Shown: piece after piece, positions 43,155 through 56,059 of the stretch
Layout: each line of letters opens with the position of its first letter
How positions within the stretch are numbered: the first letter of the stretch is position 1
Source of the DNA: G963422745 sp965214285
GTDB taxonomy: Bacteria; Actinomycetota; Acidimicrobiia; Acidimicrobiales; Aldehydirespiratoraceae
Reading direction: 5' to 3'
Assembly (NCBI GenBank): GCA_965214285.1
Contig: OZ243946.1
Span: forward strand, 2,480,001-2,544,000
Length of the DNA stretch: 64,000 bases
Program-made: the position numbers and the translations under genes
The notes under the pieces: model-generated
Database searches by the model: none
What the model saw: only the letters and a program-made list of their open reading frames with translations
What the model was told of the DNA's origin: nothing

Positions 43155-43628
43155 TCACGTCAGCGTCAGCAGGCTGACGATCACGGCGGTGATGATGGCG
43201 GTGAACCCCAGGAGCATGGTGACGACAATCTGAGACCCATGGGCATTGAGCGCCTGACTCAGTGAAGCGATCCCCAGGTTCATGGAGTCCATGCGCGCAT
43301 TCATCGAATCGAGGCGGTCGACCACCTTGGCCATGCCGTCCTCCACTTTGCCGACACGATCGGTCAGCAAATCGAGACGACCGTCGACGCCATCGAGACG
43401 GGTCTCGACCTTGTCCAGGCGCTTGTCCACGCCGTCGAGGCGCTTGTCCACCCCGTCAAGGCGGTTGTCGAGACGGCCTTCGACCTCAGCCAGGTCGCTG
43501 CGGCGAGCGATCTCCGACCAGTCGAAAGTAGGCATGGACTCAAGTATCGCAGCAGCCACATCGGGCTGCAATTCACGATCGAGCAGCCACTGGCGGTACT
43601 GCTCACGGTGTTCGGCGGTGACGGGCAT
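43155..43628 (-). CDS. Coiled-coil membrane-anchored protein with RLDGVDK repeats
   Basis: A 157-residue protein. The first 45 residues are a small helical domain (EQYRQWLLDRELQPDVAAAILE). Then come heptad repeats of the type RLDGVDKRLDGVDKRLDKVETRL up to residue 110 (read as repeated RLDxVDK units), and a C-terminal transmembrane helix (IVVTMLLGFTAIITAVIVSLL, residues about 133-153). GGAGGATCA precedes ATG 43628, a good ribosome site. The layout resembles DUF1640-like tethered coiled coils. Function unknown. Confidence 0.8.
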   Translation of the reverse strand: MPVTAEHREQYRQWLLDRELQPDVAAAILESMPTFDWSEIARRSDLAEVEGRLDNRLDGVDKRLDGVDKRLDKVETRLDGVDGRLDLLTDRVGKVEDGMAKVVDRLDSMNARMDSMNLGIASLSQALNAHGSQIVVTMLLGFTAIITAVIVSLLTLT

Positions 43629-43977
43629 TGATCCTCCCAAAATTTCGATGTACGGGAGGGGAAGCGCCACCACCGTAGCCGCAGCGAACGACCGATCACA
43701 ACCCGACCGCGAAATCGCTCGTGATCCGGCCGGCCCGGTCCCATGCCGAGATCAGCGAGGTACCGCCGCCGGCGAACACCGACTCGGTCCTGGTGCCCCA
43801 TCGCCAGCAGCACGCCGTCGCCGGCACACGCCGCTTGCCCGGACTGACCGGCGACGAACGATGCGGGTGCGGGCACTCGTCCGCCCGCAGATGGCAGGGC
43901 TCGCCCGTGATGCTGCTGGCCGACGTGGGCGTCGGGCCGGGCTTGACGAAACGGCGTTCAGCGCCGACACTAGGCGG
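43629..43977. other. Divergent intergenic region upstream of the methyltransferase-helicase pair
   Basis: About 350 bp between the coiled-coil gene and the large methyltransferase. It must hold both promoters. On the minus strand a short frame near 43700-43800 (FAGGGTSLISAWDRAG) reads like the tail of a lost gene, but nothing longer supports it. I see no tRNA or large repeat. Confidence 0.4.
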
Positions 43978-48392
<4,415 letters not shown>

Positions 48393-48396
<4 letters not shown>

Positions 48397-51300
48397 CCGC
48401 CCCGACGGACCCGACCGCCCCGGACCCCAAGCCGGAGCTGGCGCTCAACCGCCACGGGCGCACGGTGGCCGATTCGCTCAACGGGTTCATCAGCCACGCG
48501 GCCACCGCCTACCGCGACCCGATCCGGCTGGATGTTGCCAGCGCCTACTTCAACCTCGGCGGCTACGGCCTGCTGGCCGACGCGCTGGATCTGCCGGCTG
48601 CGACCCGCATCCTGTTGGGCGCCGAGCCGGCGGTGCCCGAGAACCGGACCAGGCGCCTGCGCGGCCCCGAGGCCGAATCGGCCAACCCCGAGCGCGCCGA
48701 GGGCAAGCGGCTGGCGCACGCCCTCGACCGCCACGACGACGTTCTCGTCAAGGACCGCAACCTACTGGGTTTCACCCACGAGATCGACTCCACCCAACGG
48801 CGGGTCGTCGCCTGGCTGCAGTCGCCGACCGTGCAGGTCCGGCGGCTCGGCACCCGTTTCCTGCACGGCAAGGCGTTCCTGGCGGGCACGCACACCCACG
48901 GCGTGGTCGTCGGCTCGTCGAATTTCACCTATGCGGGGCTGGCCCGCAACGCCGAGCTCAACCTGGGCAGCTACTCCCCCACGGCGGTCCGCGGCGTGCA
49001 GGACTGGTTCGACGAGCTATGGGAGGAGGCCGACGACTACGACCTCGCGGCCGTGTTCGAGCAGCGTTTCGCGCCTCACATGCCGTGGATCGTCTACCTG
49101 CGCATGCTCTGGGAGCGCTACGGCACCGAACTGGAGGAAGAGTCTGAGGGCTCGCCGATCCAGCTCACCCAGTTCCAGACCGACGGCCTGTGGCGGGCCA
49201 AGCGGATCCTCAGCGAGCACCACGGCGTGCTCATCGCAGACGAAGTAGGCCTCGGCAAGACGTTCTTGGCCGGGGCGCTGATCACCGAGACGGCGATCCA
49301 GCTCCGCCAGCGGGTGCTGGTGGTTGCGCCGGCAACGCTGCGCGACGGCCCGTGGCGCACCTTCAAGAGCAGGCACAACCTTCCATTCGAGCTGCTCTCC
49401 TTCGAGGACCTCGCCGCGGACCGCCAGCTCAACCCCGAGACAGGGACCAGCGACAAGCTGCGCACGGCCAAGAACGACTACGCCATGGTCGTGATCGACG
49501 AGGCGCACAACCTGCGCAACCCGTCCACCCAGCGGGCGGCCGCCCTGCGCAAGCTGCTGGAGGGCTCGCCGCCCAAGAGGCTGGTGCTGCTCACGGCCAC
49601 GCCCGTCAACAACAGCCTCTGGGACCTGTATCACCAGCTCGGCTACTTCATCCGCAACGACGCCGCCTTCGCGCCCAACGGCATCCCGTCGCTGCAGCGC
49701 CACTTCGCCGATGCCGTGGCGGTCGATCCCGACGACCTGAGCCCGGACCTGCTCTTCGACGTGCTCGATTCGGTGGCGGTGCGCCGCACCCGCAAGTTCG
49801 TCAAGCGCTGGTACCCCCACGACCAGATCACGCTCGACAGCGGCGAGAACCAGCACATCGTGTTCCCCACGCCTCGGGTGCTCAAGGTGGAATACGACTT
49901 CGACTCGGTGCTGCCGGGCTTCTTCGACCGCATCGCCAAGGCGCTGCATCCCGACAGCGACGCCGACGACCCCGAGGTGCTGTCGCTGGCCCGCTACGAG
50001 CCTTCGAGCTACCTGCTAGCGGGCGACCCCGACGCCGCGGAGGAGGCCGCCGAGGGGGTGGCATATGAGCGCCGGATCGTCGGGCTGCTGCGCTCGGGCC
50101 TGCTGAAGCGCTTCGAGTCCTCCCCGCACGCCTTTGCCGGCACCTGCGAGCGGATGGCGACGAGCTGCGACGCCTTCGTGTCGCTGCTCGATCACGGCAA
50201 GGTGGCCGTAGGCGAGGCCCTGGCCGACTGGGCCGCAGCGGACTCCGACGACGCGGACGAGATCGACAAGTGGCTCGACCACCACGCCGGGCCGCTGACC
50301 AGCGCCGATCTCTACGATAGCGCACTGCTGCGGGAGCGGGCCAGTGCGGACAGCGCCCTGCTGCGCTCGCTGGGCGCCGAGGCCGCTCAGGTCACCCGTT
50401 CCATGGACCCCAACCTGGCGGCGCTGGCCGACGAGCTGGCGACGATCGCAGCCGAGGCCGCCCGGCTCGGGATCGGCGAGGACGACACCCGCGACCGCCG
50501 CAAGGTGCTGATCTTCAGCTACTTCGCCGACACGGTCGACTGGATCCACGACTACCTGACCGAAGCCGTGACCGGCGACGACCGGCTGGCCGCCTACCGG
50601 GGGCGGATCGTCTCGCTGGCCGGCTCCAGCGGCACCCGCTCCAAGGAGGACGCCGTGTGGGGGTTCGCGCCTGCGACCGCCGACGCGCCTCCGGGCCGCG
50701 ACGACGACAACTACGACATCCTGGTCTGCACCGACGTGCTGGCCGAGGGCGTGAACCTGCAACAGGCCCAGCACGTGATCAACTACGACCTGCCGTGGAA
50801 CCCGATGCGGCTGGTGCAGCGCCACGGCCGCATCGACCGGATCGGCTCGCACCACGCCGAGGTGTTCGTGCGCTGCGTGTTCCCCGACTCGCGCCTCGAC
50901 GAGATGCTCGAACTCGAGGAGCGGCTGCACTCCAAGATCAAGCAGGCCGCGGCCAGCATCGGCGCGCCGCAGGTGCTGCCCCGCCAGCAAGGCCGTGAGC
51001 AGACGTTCTCGGAGACCCGTGAGGAGATCGAGCGGCTGCGCAACCAGGAGGCCGGCATCTTCGAGGAGGGCAGGACGGCGCGTGGGGCGATGTCGGGCGA
51101 GGAGTTCCGCCAGGAGCTGCGCTCGGGCATCGCCGAGAGACGGCAAGAGTCCTTCGAGCGGCTGCCCTGGGGTGCGGGCTCGGGCATGGTCGCCTTGCCT
51201 GGGGCTATGGGCGCCAGCCGCCGGGGGTACGTGTTCTGCCTGCGGGTGGCCGACCACGACGAGGCCCTGTTCCGCTACGTCGAGCTCGACCTCACCGAGG

Positions 51301-51914
51301 CTTCAGCGGACGCAGGCACCCCCATGGCGCTTGGCGGCGCTGAGACAGGCGCCGCCAGTCAGGCCACAGGCGGCGCGGACGCAGCCGGACTGGCGGCGGA
51401 CGCTGGCGGCAAGTCTGCGGGGGGCGTGACGGTGCTGAACAAGACGCTGGACTGCCTGGAGCTGGCCCGCCCCGCCGACGGCTTCGACACGCCCAGGGTG
51501 CTCGACGACGCAACCACCGAGCGGGCCTTCGACGCCTGGGAGGCCGCCCGCGCCGACGTGGTGGCCGGCTGGAACCACCTGTCCGACAAGGCCAACATCG
51601 AGCCGAGGATCCCCAAGGCGCTGCGCACAGCGACCGAGATCCTGCGATCCAGCCCGCCAGCCGGGTTCACCCAGGAGCGGATCGACGCCGCCATGAACGC
51701 GCTCAGCGCTCCCCTGCCCGAACGGACCGTGCGCTCCGTCCGAGTCGCCATGCAGGGAAGCGAGAACCCGGCAGACCAGGCCGGCGAGATCATGGAGGTG
51801 GTCGAGACTCTAGGCCTGCCGCCCTATGCGCCGCCGGAGCCACTGCCGTTCATCACCGCCGACGACGTGCACCTCGTCTGTTGGCAAGCCCTCACCCCCG
51901 CCGACCCAACCTGA
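48393..51914 (+). CDS. PLD-domain SNF2-type helicase (DrmD-like) partner
   Basis: A 1173-residue fusion. Residues 1-240 are a phospholipase-D-like domain with H158-x-K160 (FLHGKAF) and GSSNFTYAGL. Then an SNF2/SF2 helicase: Walker A DEVGLGKT near 286, DEAH near 369, TATPVNNSLWDLY, and helicase C with IFSYFADTVDWI, TDVLAEGVNLQ and RHGRIDRIGS near 811. The C-terminal 300 residues contain a Gly/Ala-rich linker. The start overlaps the methyltransferase stop by four bases. DISARM class 1 includes a similar methyltransferase/SNF2 pair, but no other DISARM genes are here. A two-gene anti-phage system is inferred. Confidence 0.85.
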
Positions 51915-51981
51915 CCACCCGCTGAGAAGGCCACCCCCCAAGCCGGCTCATAGGCGTCGATGCGGAGAGGTAGGGTGCAGC

Positions 51982-52314
51982 ATGGCAATGCAGCCTTCCA
52001 CCAGCGAAGACGAGCACGTCGACGAAGCCGCAGCCGATGTCGGCAAGGGGCCGAAGCCGGTCCTGGTCACCGAGAAGGCCACGGGTGACGCTCGCCGACG
52101 GACTCCTCGATCCGCGGATATCGCAGACTGGTACCGAAATGCCGACATCGGCCCAGGGATGAAGCCGATCCTCTATCACGAGAAGACCACCGAGGACTCG
52201 CTCAAGCGCAACCTCAAGCGGCCTGAGCCGGCTGAGAAGGCGGACGGCAAGGGGATCGCCGACCGCTTTGCCTCCTGGCGACAGCAGCGGCGGGATCGGC
52301 GCGCTGACCCCTAG
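51982..52314 (+). CDS. Small charged protein with two internal repeats, unknown
   Basis: A 110-residue hydrophilic protein. Two segments, GPKPVLVTEKATGDARRR and GMKPILYHEKTTEDSLKR, repeat the pattern G-x-K-P-hydrophobic-L-x-x-E-K-x-T-x-D-x4-R (about residues 22-40 and 60-78). The C-terminus is very basic (WRQQRRDRR). GAGAGGTAGG lies upstream of ATG 51982. It sits between the helicase and the first tRNA-Val on the same strand as the helicase. No known family is recognised; a nucleic-acid-binding or regulatory accessory role is only a guess. Confidence 0.6.
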   Translation: MAMQPSTSEDEHVDEAAADVGKGPKPVLVTEKATGDARRRTPRSADIADWYRNADIGPGMKPILYHEKTTEDSLKRNLKRPEPAEKADGKGIADRFASWRQQRRDRRADP

Positions 52315-52361
52315 CCAGGCGGGACGCCACGACAATCCATGCCCGCCTCGATCTGGGGGGT

Positions 52362-52444
52362 GCGGGTGGGCCGTACTGGACTCGAACCAGTGACCTCTGC
52401 CGTGTGAAAGCAGCGCTCTAGCCGACTGAGCTAACGGCCCGGGG
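52362..52444. repeat. 83-bp direct repeat, left copy (contains tRNA-Val)
   Basis: Identical to 55948-56030, offset 3,586 bp. It covers the complete tRNA-Val gene plus five bases past its discriminator base and four before its 5' end. The two copies bracket the ParB/nuclease/methyltransferase cassette. Confidence 0.95.
52367..52440 (-). tRNA. tRNA-Val (anticodon CAC), copy 1
   Basis: 74 nt. The acceptor stem GGGCCGT pairs with ACGGCCC. The D-arm is TAGCTCAGTCGGCTAGAGC, the anticodon stem CTGCT/GGCAG has loop TTCACAC giving CAC, and the T-arm contains GGTTCGAGTCC. The CCA end is not encoded. Identical to the copy at 55953. Confidence 0.95.
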
Positions 52445-52527
52445 CACTGAGGCTAGCAGCGGTCGGTCCCGCCGCAGGCTGTCGGTCCAGCGGTCCGGCC
52501 TGGGCCGTCGGTCCGGCACGGCGGATC

Positions 52528-52611
52528 AAGCCGCTGTCGGAGATCACCCCCGACGACGTCCACCTCGTCTGCTAGCAAGCCCTCACCCCACCCGAATCGG
52601 AGCCCTCATGA
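52528..52611 (+). pseudogene. 3' stump of a second PLD-helicase gene
   Basis: In frame from 52528 the sequence reads KPLSEITPDDVHLVC, then an internal TAG (52573-52575), then QALTPPESEPS and a stop. The helicase at 48393 ends EPLPFITADDVHLVCWQALT. The TAG replaces the Trp codon. Only about the last 25 codons survive. Confidence 0.8.
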
Positions 52612-52623
52612 AGACCAGGGATT

Positions 52624-53721
52624 TCAGCTGACACGGAAGATGGCGTCGATCTCAAAGCGAACACCCCTCGATCCAGGCCTGAAGGCATCGGTCTGACGGC
52701 GCACGATCTCGCTTTGCTCCCACTCAATCAGCGAGACCGCAGCGGGCGAGAACTCAGCACAACCGACTAGGCCTTGAACAAGGTCCTCAGCAGCAAGGCC
52801 CTTACCAGCGAGCCGAACGACCACGTGTCCCCCCGGGCGAACCATGTGTCCTGCCATTCGCCAGAAGTCCGCGATCATGCGCCAGTAGGAAGTCGGGCAC
52901 TCATGCCGATCGTCCGATGAAATTCGGCGACGCGTAGGATAAGGAGGGCCACCGAGGAACCAGAGCCGCAGCCACTGGTCTTCTCCGAAGTCGGTCACGT
53001 CGAGGTACGGCGGCGACGTTACGATGCACGCCACGGAGCGCCGACTGACTGTGCGCCGCATGCGAGGAAGCTCTCGGAAATCCGTGAGCATGACCTCCGA
53101 CGCTCCCTGAGGAGGCTCCGAAACGTACCGGTACCTAGCCCGCTGTAAAAGCAACTCGAAGACATCTCGCTCGGGCGGCAACAGGCCTCGAGCTGACCAG
53201 TACTTCATCGAGTAGGCGGGCTTGGTGCTGATCGTGCGCGGCATCTGGGCGCTGAGATACGACGGGGACCGCTCGGTCTCGCCGTGCAGCGACCCCATCA
53301 CCAGCGCGGCCACCATCGCGTCCGCCCTGCGGTTCTTCCAGTTCAGCTCCGACCTCAGGTACAGCAGTTGGGCCAGTGTTCGCTCGGTGTAGGCGGCCTT
53401 GAAGAAACCGGGCTGACACCTTGCCCGAGGTGCCCATCTCGTGGGCTCGTAGTTCTTGGAGAGTTCACGTACTCGACGCTGGATCGTTCCAAATACGGGG
53501 GCCTGGGTCTTGGCGGCGGTGACGCAGTACGCCACTGGGTTGATGTCGCCGGCCATTGCTTGCCGCCCCATGAGGAGAGCCTGAAACGGCGTGGTGCCGC
53601 GCCCGCAAAACGGATCAAGCACCAGATCACCCTCATCCGTGAGTTCACCGATCCATCGTTCGGCGAACTGTTCAGGAAACATCGCGAAATACGGGCAGAG
53701 CGCATGGAAACGATGTCTCAT
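52624..53721 (-). CDS. DNA methyltransferase (SPPY type) of the tRNA-bracketed cassette
   Basis: A 365-residue methyltransferase. Motif I DPFCGRGTT lies near residue 36, and motif IV TSPPYLDVTDF near 255; SPPY suggests N4-cytosine, or N6-adenine, methylation. LGGPPYPTRRRIS and GGHVVVRLAGKG follow. ATG 53721 overlaps the upstream gene's stop by four bases. It is the last gene of a three-gene operon transcribed from 55801. GC content at third positions is lower than in the flanking genes, consistent with transfer. Confidence 0.85.
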   Translation of the reverse strand: MRHRFHALCPYFAMFPEQFAERWIGELTDEGDLVLDPFCGRGTTPFQALLMGRQAMAGDINPVAYCVTAAKTQAPVFGTIQRRVRELSKNYEPTRWAPRARCQPGFFKAAYTERTLAQLLYLRSELNWKNRRADAMVAALVMGSLHGETERSPSYLSAQMPRTISTKPAYSMKYWSARGLLPPERDVFELLLQRARYRYVSEPPQGASEVMLTDFRELPRMRRTVSRRSVACIVTSPPYLDVTDFGEDQWLRLWFLGGPPYPTRRRISSDDRHECPTSYWRMIADFWRMAGHMVRPGGHVVVRLAGKGLAAEDLVQGLVGCAEFSPAAVSLIEWEQSEIVRRQTDAFRPGSRGVRFEIDAIFRVS

Positions 53722-54668
53722 GCCATCACCCGCTGTTTGAGCACAGCGCTGCACCACTTCTCGCAACGCTTTTGCACAGCATCCGGTAGGACCGGCGCGT
53801 GCAGAGAGATGCGGCAACGATCAAACAGAATGCCACCGAGCTTCGCACCTATCTCCCACTCTTCGATCTCGGGCCGGTGAGGAATGAAGAACATCCTAGC
53901 CGGAAGCGCCGCGGGTGTATCGAGCATCCAAGTTCGACACCAATGAACGGGTTCCGGCAGATCGTTGATCTTGCCCCGCCAATTACGGCCAGCGGCACAT
54001 TGACCGAAAGCAATCATCTGACCCGGACGGCGGTCAGGGAAGCCCCGCCACACAACAACATCCAAACCGGCGTCCTTCCGTGAGGCGGCTACTTTCCCTC
54101 GTCTGGCACCTCCTCCCTCGTTGAGTCGCCTCGTGAGGTTGTCAAGAGCATCTACAAATCCCGGTGGCTTGGTTCGACGCGGAAACCCAAATAGATAATC
54201 TCCATCGTTGGCGCTCTCCTCGTTGAGCCCGAAGTATCTCTTTGAAGACTCGAGAGCAATATCTTCGAAATCTCGTTCCGGATGGACTCCAATCCCTTTG
54301 CCAGCCTCGACCCCAAATTGGCTGAGAAGCAGAAGAAAGAGATAGGTGCTTGTCCGATCATCAATCGATGGCGCGACCTGAATCGATTGGTGGCCTACTT
54401 CAAATGGATAGCCAGAGTCCGCACTATCCACTCGATCCTCAATTTCCGAAAAGGCATCCCCTCCAAGTCGCTCAGTCGTCTCTCCACGCAAGTCAAGCGA
54501 AGCGTCCCACTCATCAACGGCGTCCGTCGAACCGTTGCGGCGCAACTCTGCAACCAGATCCTGAAGGCTTGAATTCCCGTCATCTGATGCCAGGGCCTTC
54601 AGTTCCAGCCAGTCGGCAAGATCTGGAGGCTTACTCGATGCCGAGATCGAGACGCGACTGAGGGTCAC
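53718..54668 (-). CDS. Candidate restriction nuclease of the cassette
   Basis: A 316-residue protein. The N-terminal 120 residues are acidic and helical. GLDVVVW (Asp203) and MIAFGQCAAGRNWRGK (Gln223, then Lys about 232) have the spacing of a PD-(D/E)XK variant in which Gln replaces the acidic residue, as in some restriction enzymes. The last 70 residues include WCRTWMLDTPAALPARMFF. It overlaps both neighbours by four bases. Gene order beside a methyltransferase makes an endonuclease the likeliest role, not proven. Confidence 0.6.
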   Translation of the reverse strand: MTLSRVSISASSKPPDLADWLELKALASDDGNSSLQDLVAELRRNGSTDAVDEWDASLDLRGETTERLGGDAFSEIEDRVDSADSGYPFEVGHQSIQVAPSIDDRTSTYLFLLLLSQFGVEAGKGIGVHPERDFEDIALESSKRYFGLNEESANDGDYLFGFPRRTKPPGFVDALDNLTRRLNEGGGARRGKVAASRKDAGLDVVVWRGFPDRRPGQMIAFGQCAAGRNWRGKINDLPEPVHWCRTWMLDTPAALPARMFFIPHRPEIEEWEIGAKLGGILFDRCRISLHAPVLPDAVQKRCEKWCSAVLKQRVMA

Positions 54669-55801
54669 TGGCGCGATCGCCCTTTTCGTCTCTCCCCGCG
54701 CGACGACCTCCGACTATCCTCCATGTCTTGAACCAGGTGGTCTGCCAGATCAAGAATCTCGTTGGCGATGCCCATATTGTCAGCGTCCCCATAGTCACCT
54801 GTCAATTGCTTGCCGCGCGCGGCTTGGAGAAGGCTACGAGCGTCCACGAGGTGTCCACGGAAGAGTTCCTCGTCGCCAATCGAGAGCTCGTGAGCTACGC
54901 CGAGCGGAAGTCCTCGGCGCAAGGCAGCCAAGCCGTTCTTGTTGCCAATCGTCCTGTCCAGAACGCGGAGGTCCGGGTTCTGGGATTGAATCAGCGGACG
55001 ACGGTCGGATGCCTTACTGCCGTAGAGCCAGAGGCAGAGATGGCCCAGGTCTTCCAACCGATCTTTCGGTACCGGGTTCGGCACATAGCTCGTTTCGTTG
55101 TCGATACCCAGGAGGTTCGGAGTATTCGGGTAATCGAGACCAGTATAGAGATGCGAGAACGAAAAGTGCTTCTTCCACCGGTCGTCGAGATCGAATTGGC
55201 CAGCAGTCTGCGCCTGCTCGAGGACCATCAACCCGCGGTAGAGCCGCTTGACAGTTGTATGGCGATCGCCTATCCGCTGAGCGATCGAGTCGAGCGGCTC
55301 TCCCAGCTCATTGTGGACCCAGGCTACGTACTTGGCCTTGGCATAGGACTGCCATGGCTGGGCACCGTTGACGTGCTTGAAGCCGATGTAGTGCCAGATG
55401 TCCTGACGGTCACACTCGACGACGGGTAGGCTGCGGAGGCTTTCGCGCCGTTCCGCGGTGATTCGCGGGAGGTCCGTGGCACCGACCGTCTTGCGGAGTT
55501 CGCCGTCCAACAGCAGTCGGACTGCTGCGAGGCGTCGGTTGCCCTCCACGACGACGAGTTCACCCTCTTCGCGACTGGCGAAGAGAGGCTCGTGCTCGAA
55601 GTAGCCGTTGTGGGCGACTGAGAGCGCGATCTCATCGACCGCGAAGTCCCGCCACAGCCGCTTGATCAGCTCTAGCTCTTCGTCCTGATCGTCGAGATCC
55701 TGCTCTAGCTGCAGGCGCGGATTACGCCGGTCGAACCTAAGTTCGTCAACCGCGACTCGCTGGGCCGGAGGCAGAGCGGATGGAGCTTCGGCAGGTGCCA
55801 T
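54665..55801 (-). CDS. ParB/Srx-like domain protein, first gene of the cassette
   Basis: A 378-residue protein. VDELRFDRRNPRLQ and LVVVEGNRRLAAVRLLLDG (about residues 17-30 and 80-100) are the ParB N-terminal domain with its EGNRR/G-x-R-R nucleotide motif. A helical middle with KAKYVAWVHNELGEPLDSIAQRIG and TVKRLYRGLMVLEQ resembles the ParB HTH. The C-terminus is basic. It is not a chromosome-partition ParB (no ParA, no CTP-domain neighbours). ATG 55801 follows TAACCT by six bases, so the mRNA may be leaderless. It may recognise DNA or act as an ATP/CTP switch for the nuclease. Confidence 0.75.
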   Translation of the reverse strand: MAPAEAPSALPPAQRVAVDELRFDRRNPRLQLEQDLDDQDEELELIKRLWRDFAVDEIALSVAHNGYFEHEPLFASREEGELVVVEGNRRLAAVRLLLDGELRKTVGATDLPRITAERRESLRSLPVVECDRQDIWHYIGFKHVNGAQPWQSYAKAKYVAWVHNELGEPLDSIAQRIGDRHTTVKRLYRGLMVLEQAQTAGQFDLDDRWKKHFSFSHLYTGLDYPNTPNLLGIDNETSYVPNPVPKDRLEDLGHLCLWLYGSKASDRRPLIQSQNPDLRVLDRTIGNKNGLAALRRGLPLGVAHELSIGDEELFRGHLVDARSLLQAARGKQLTGDYGDADNMGIANEILDLADHLVQDMEDSRRSSRGERRKGRSRQ

Positions 55802-55827
55802 GCAGGCAGGTTACCCCACGGAGCGGC

Positions 55828-55872
55828 CCGAGAGCGGGACTCAGTCAAAATGACTCCTGTGGTCGCTCTCGG
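55828..55872. promoter_or_regulatory. Nested inverted repeat upstream of the ParB-like cassette
   Basis: CCGAGAGCG (55828-55836) pairs with CGCTCTCGG (55864-55872), and inside it AGTCA (55843-55847) pairs with TGACT (55851-55855) around AAA. It lies 27 bp upstream of the first cassette gene, a likely operator or transcript structure for cassette control. Confidence 0.5.
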
Positions 55873-55947
55873 CCCTGCGCTCTGGCCTGCACTCCACCTG
55901 TAGCCCGCAGACTCACGTCGCGTCCACAGGCACCGGGCGATGGACTG

Positions 55948-56030
55948 GCGGGTGGGCCGTACTGGACTCGAACCAGTGACCTCTGCCGTGTGAAAGCAGC
56001 GCTCTAGCCGACTGAGCTAACGGCCCGGGG
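55948..56030. repeat. 83-bp direct repeat, right copy (contains tRNA-Val)
   Basis: Identical to 52362-52444. Possible attachment-site-like or duplication boundary of the 3.6-kb cassette; no integrase gene lies between the copies. Confidence 0.95.
55953..56026 (-). tRNA. tRNA-Val (anticodon CAC), copy 2
   Basis: 74 nt, identical to copy 1 at 52367, with all arms intact and anticodon CAC. Sequence upstream of both copies (GGGG, then AGGCTAGCA nearby) is also similar, so both could be transcribed. Confidence 0.95.
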
Positions 56031-56059
56031 AGCAGAGGCTAGCACCAGCGGGTCAGGCC

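Noticed and set aside
43282..43977. Longer N-terminus of the large methyltransferase
   Set aside because: It overlaps the coiled-coil gene on the other strand and has no family similarity or ribosome site.
54665..55801. Chromosome partition protein ParB
   Set aside because: No ParA, parS or origin genes nearby, and the gene is in an operon with a methyltransferase.
52362..56030. Prophage or integrative element with intact mobility genes
   Set aside because: No integrase, transposase or phage structural gene between the repeats; only the duplicated tRNA supports past mobility.
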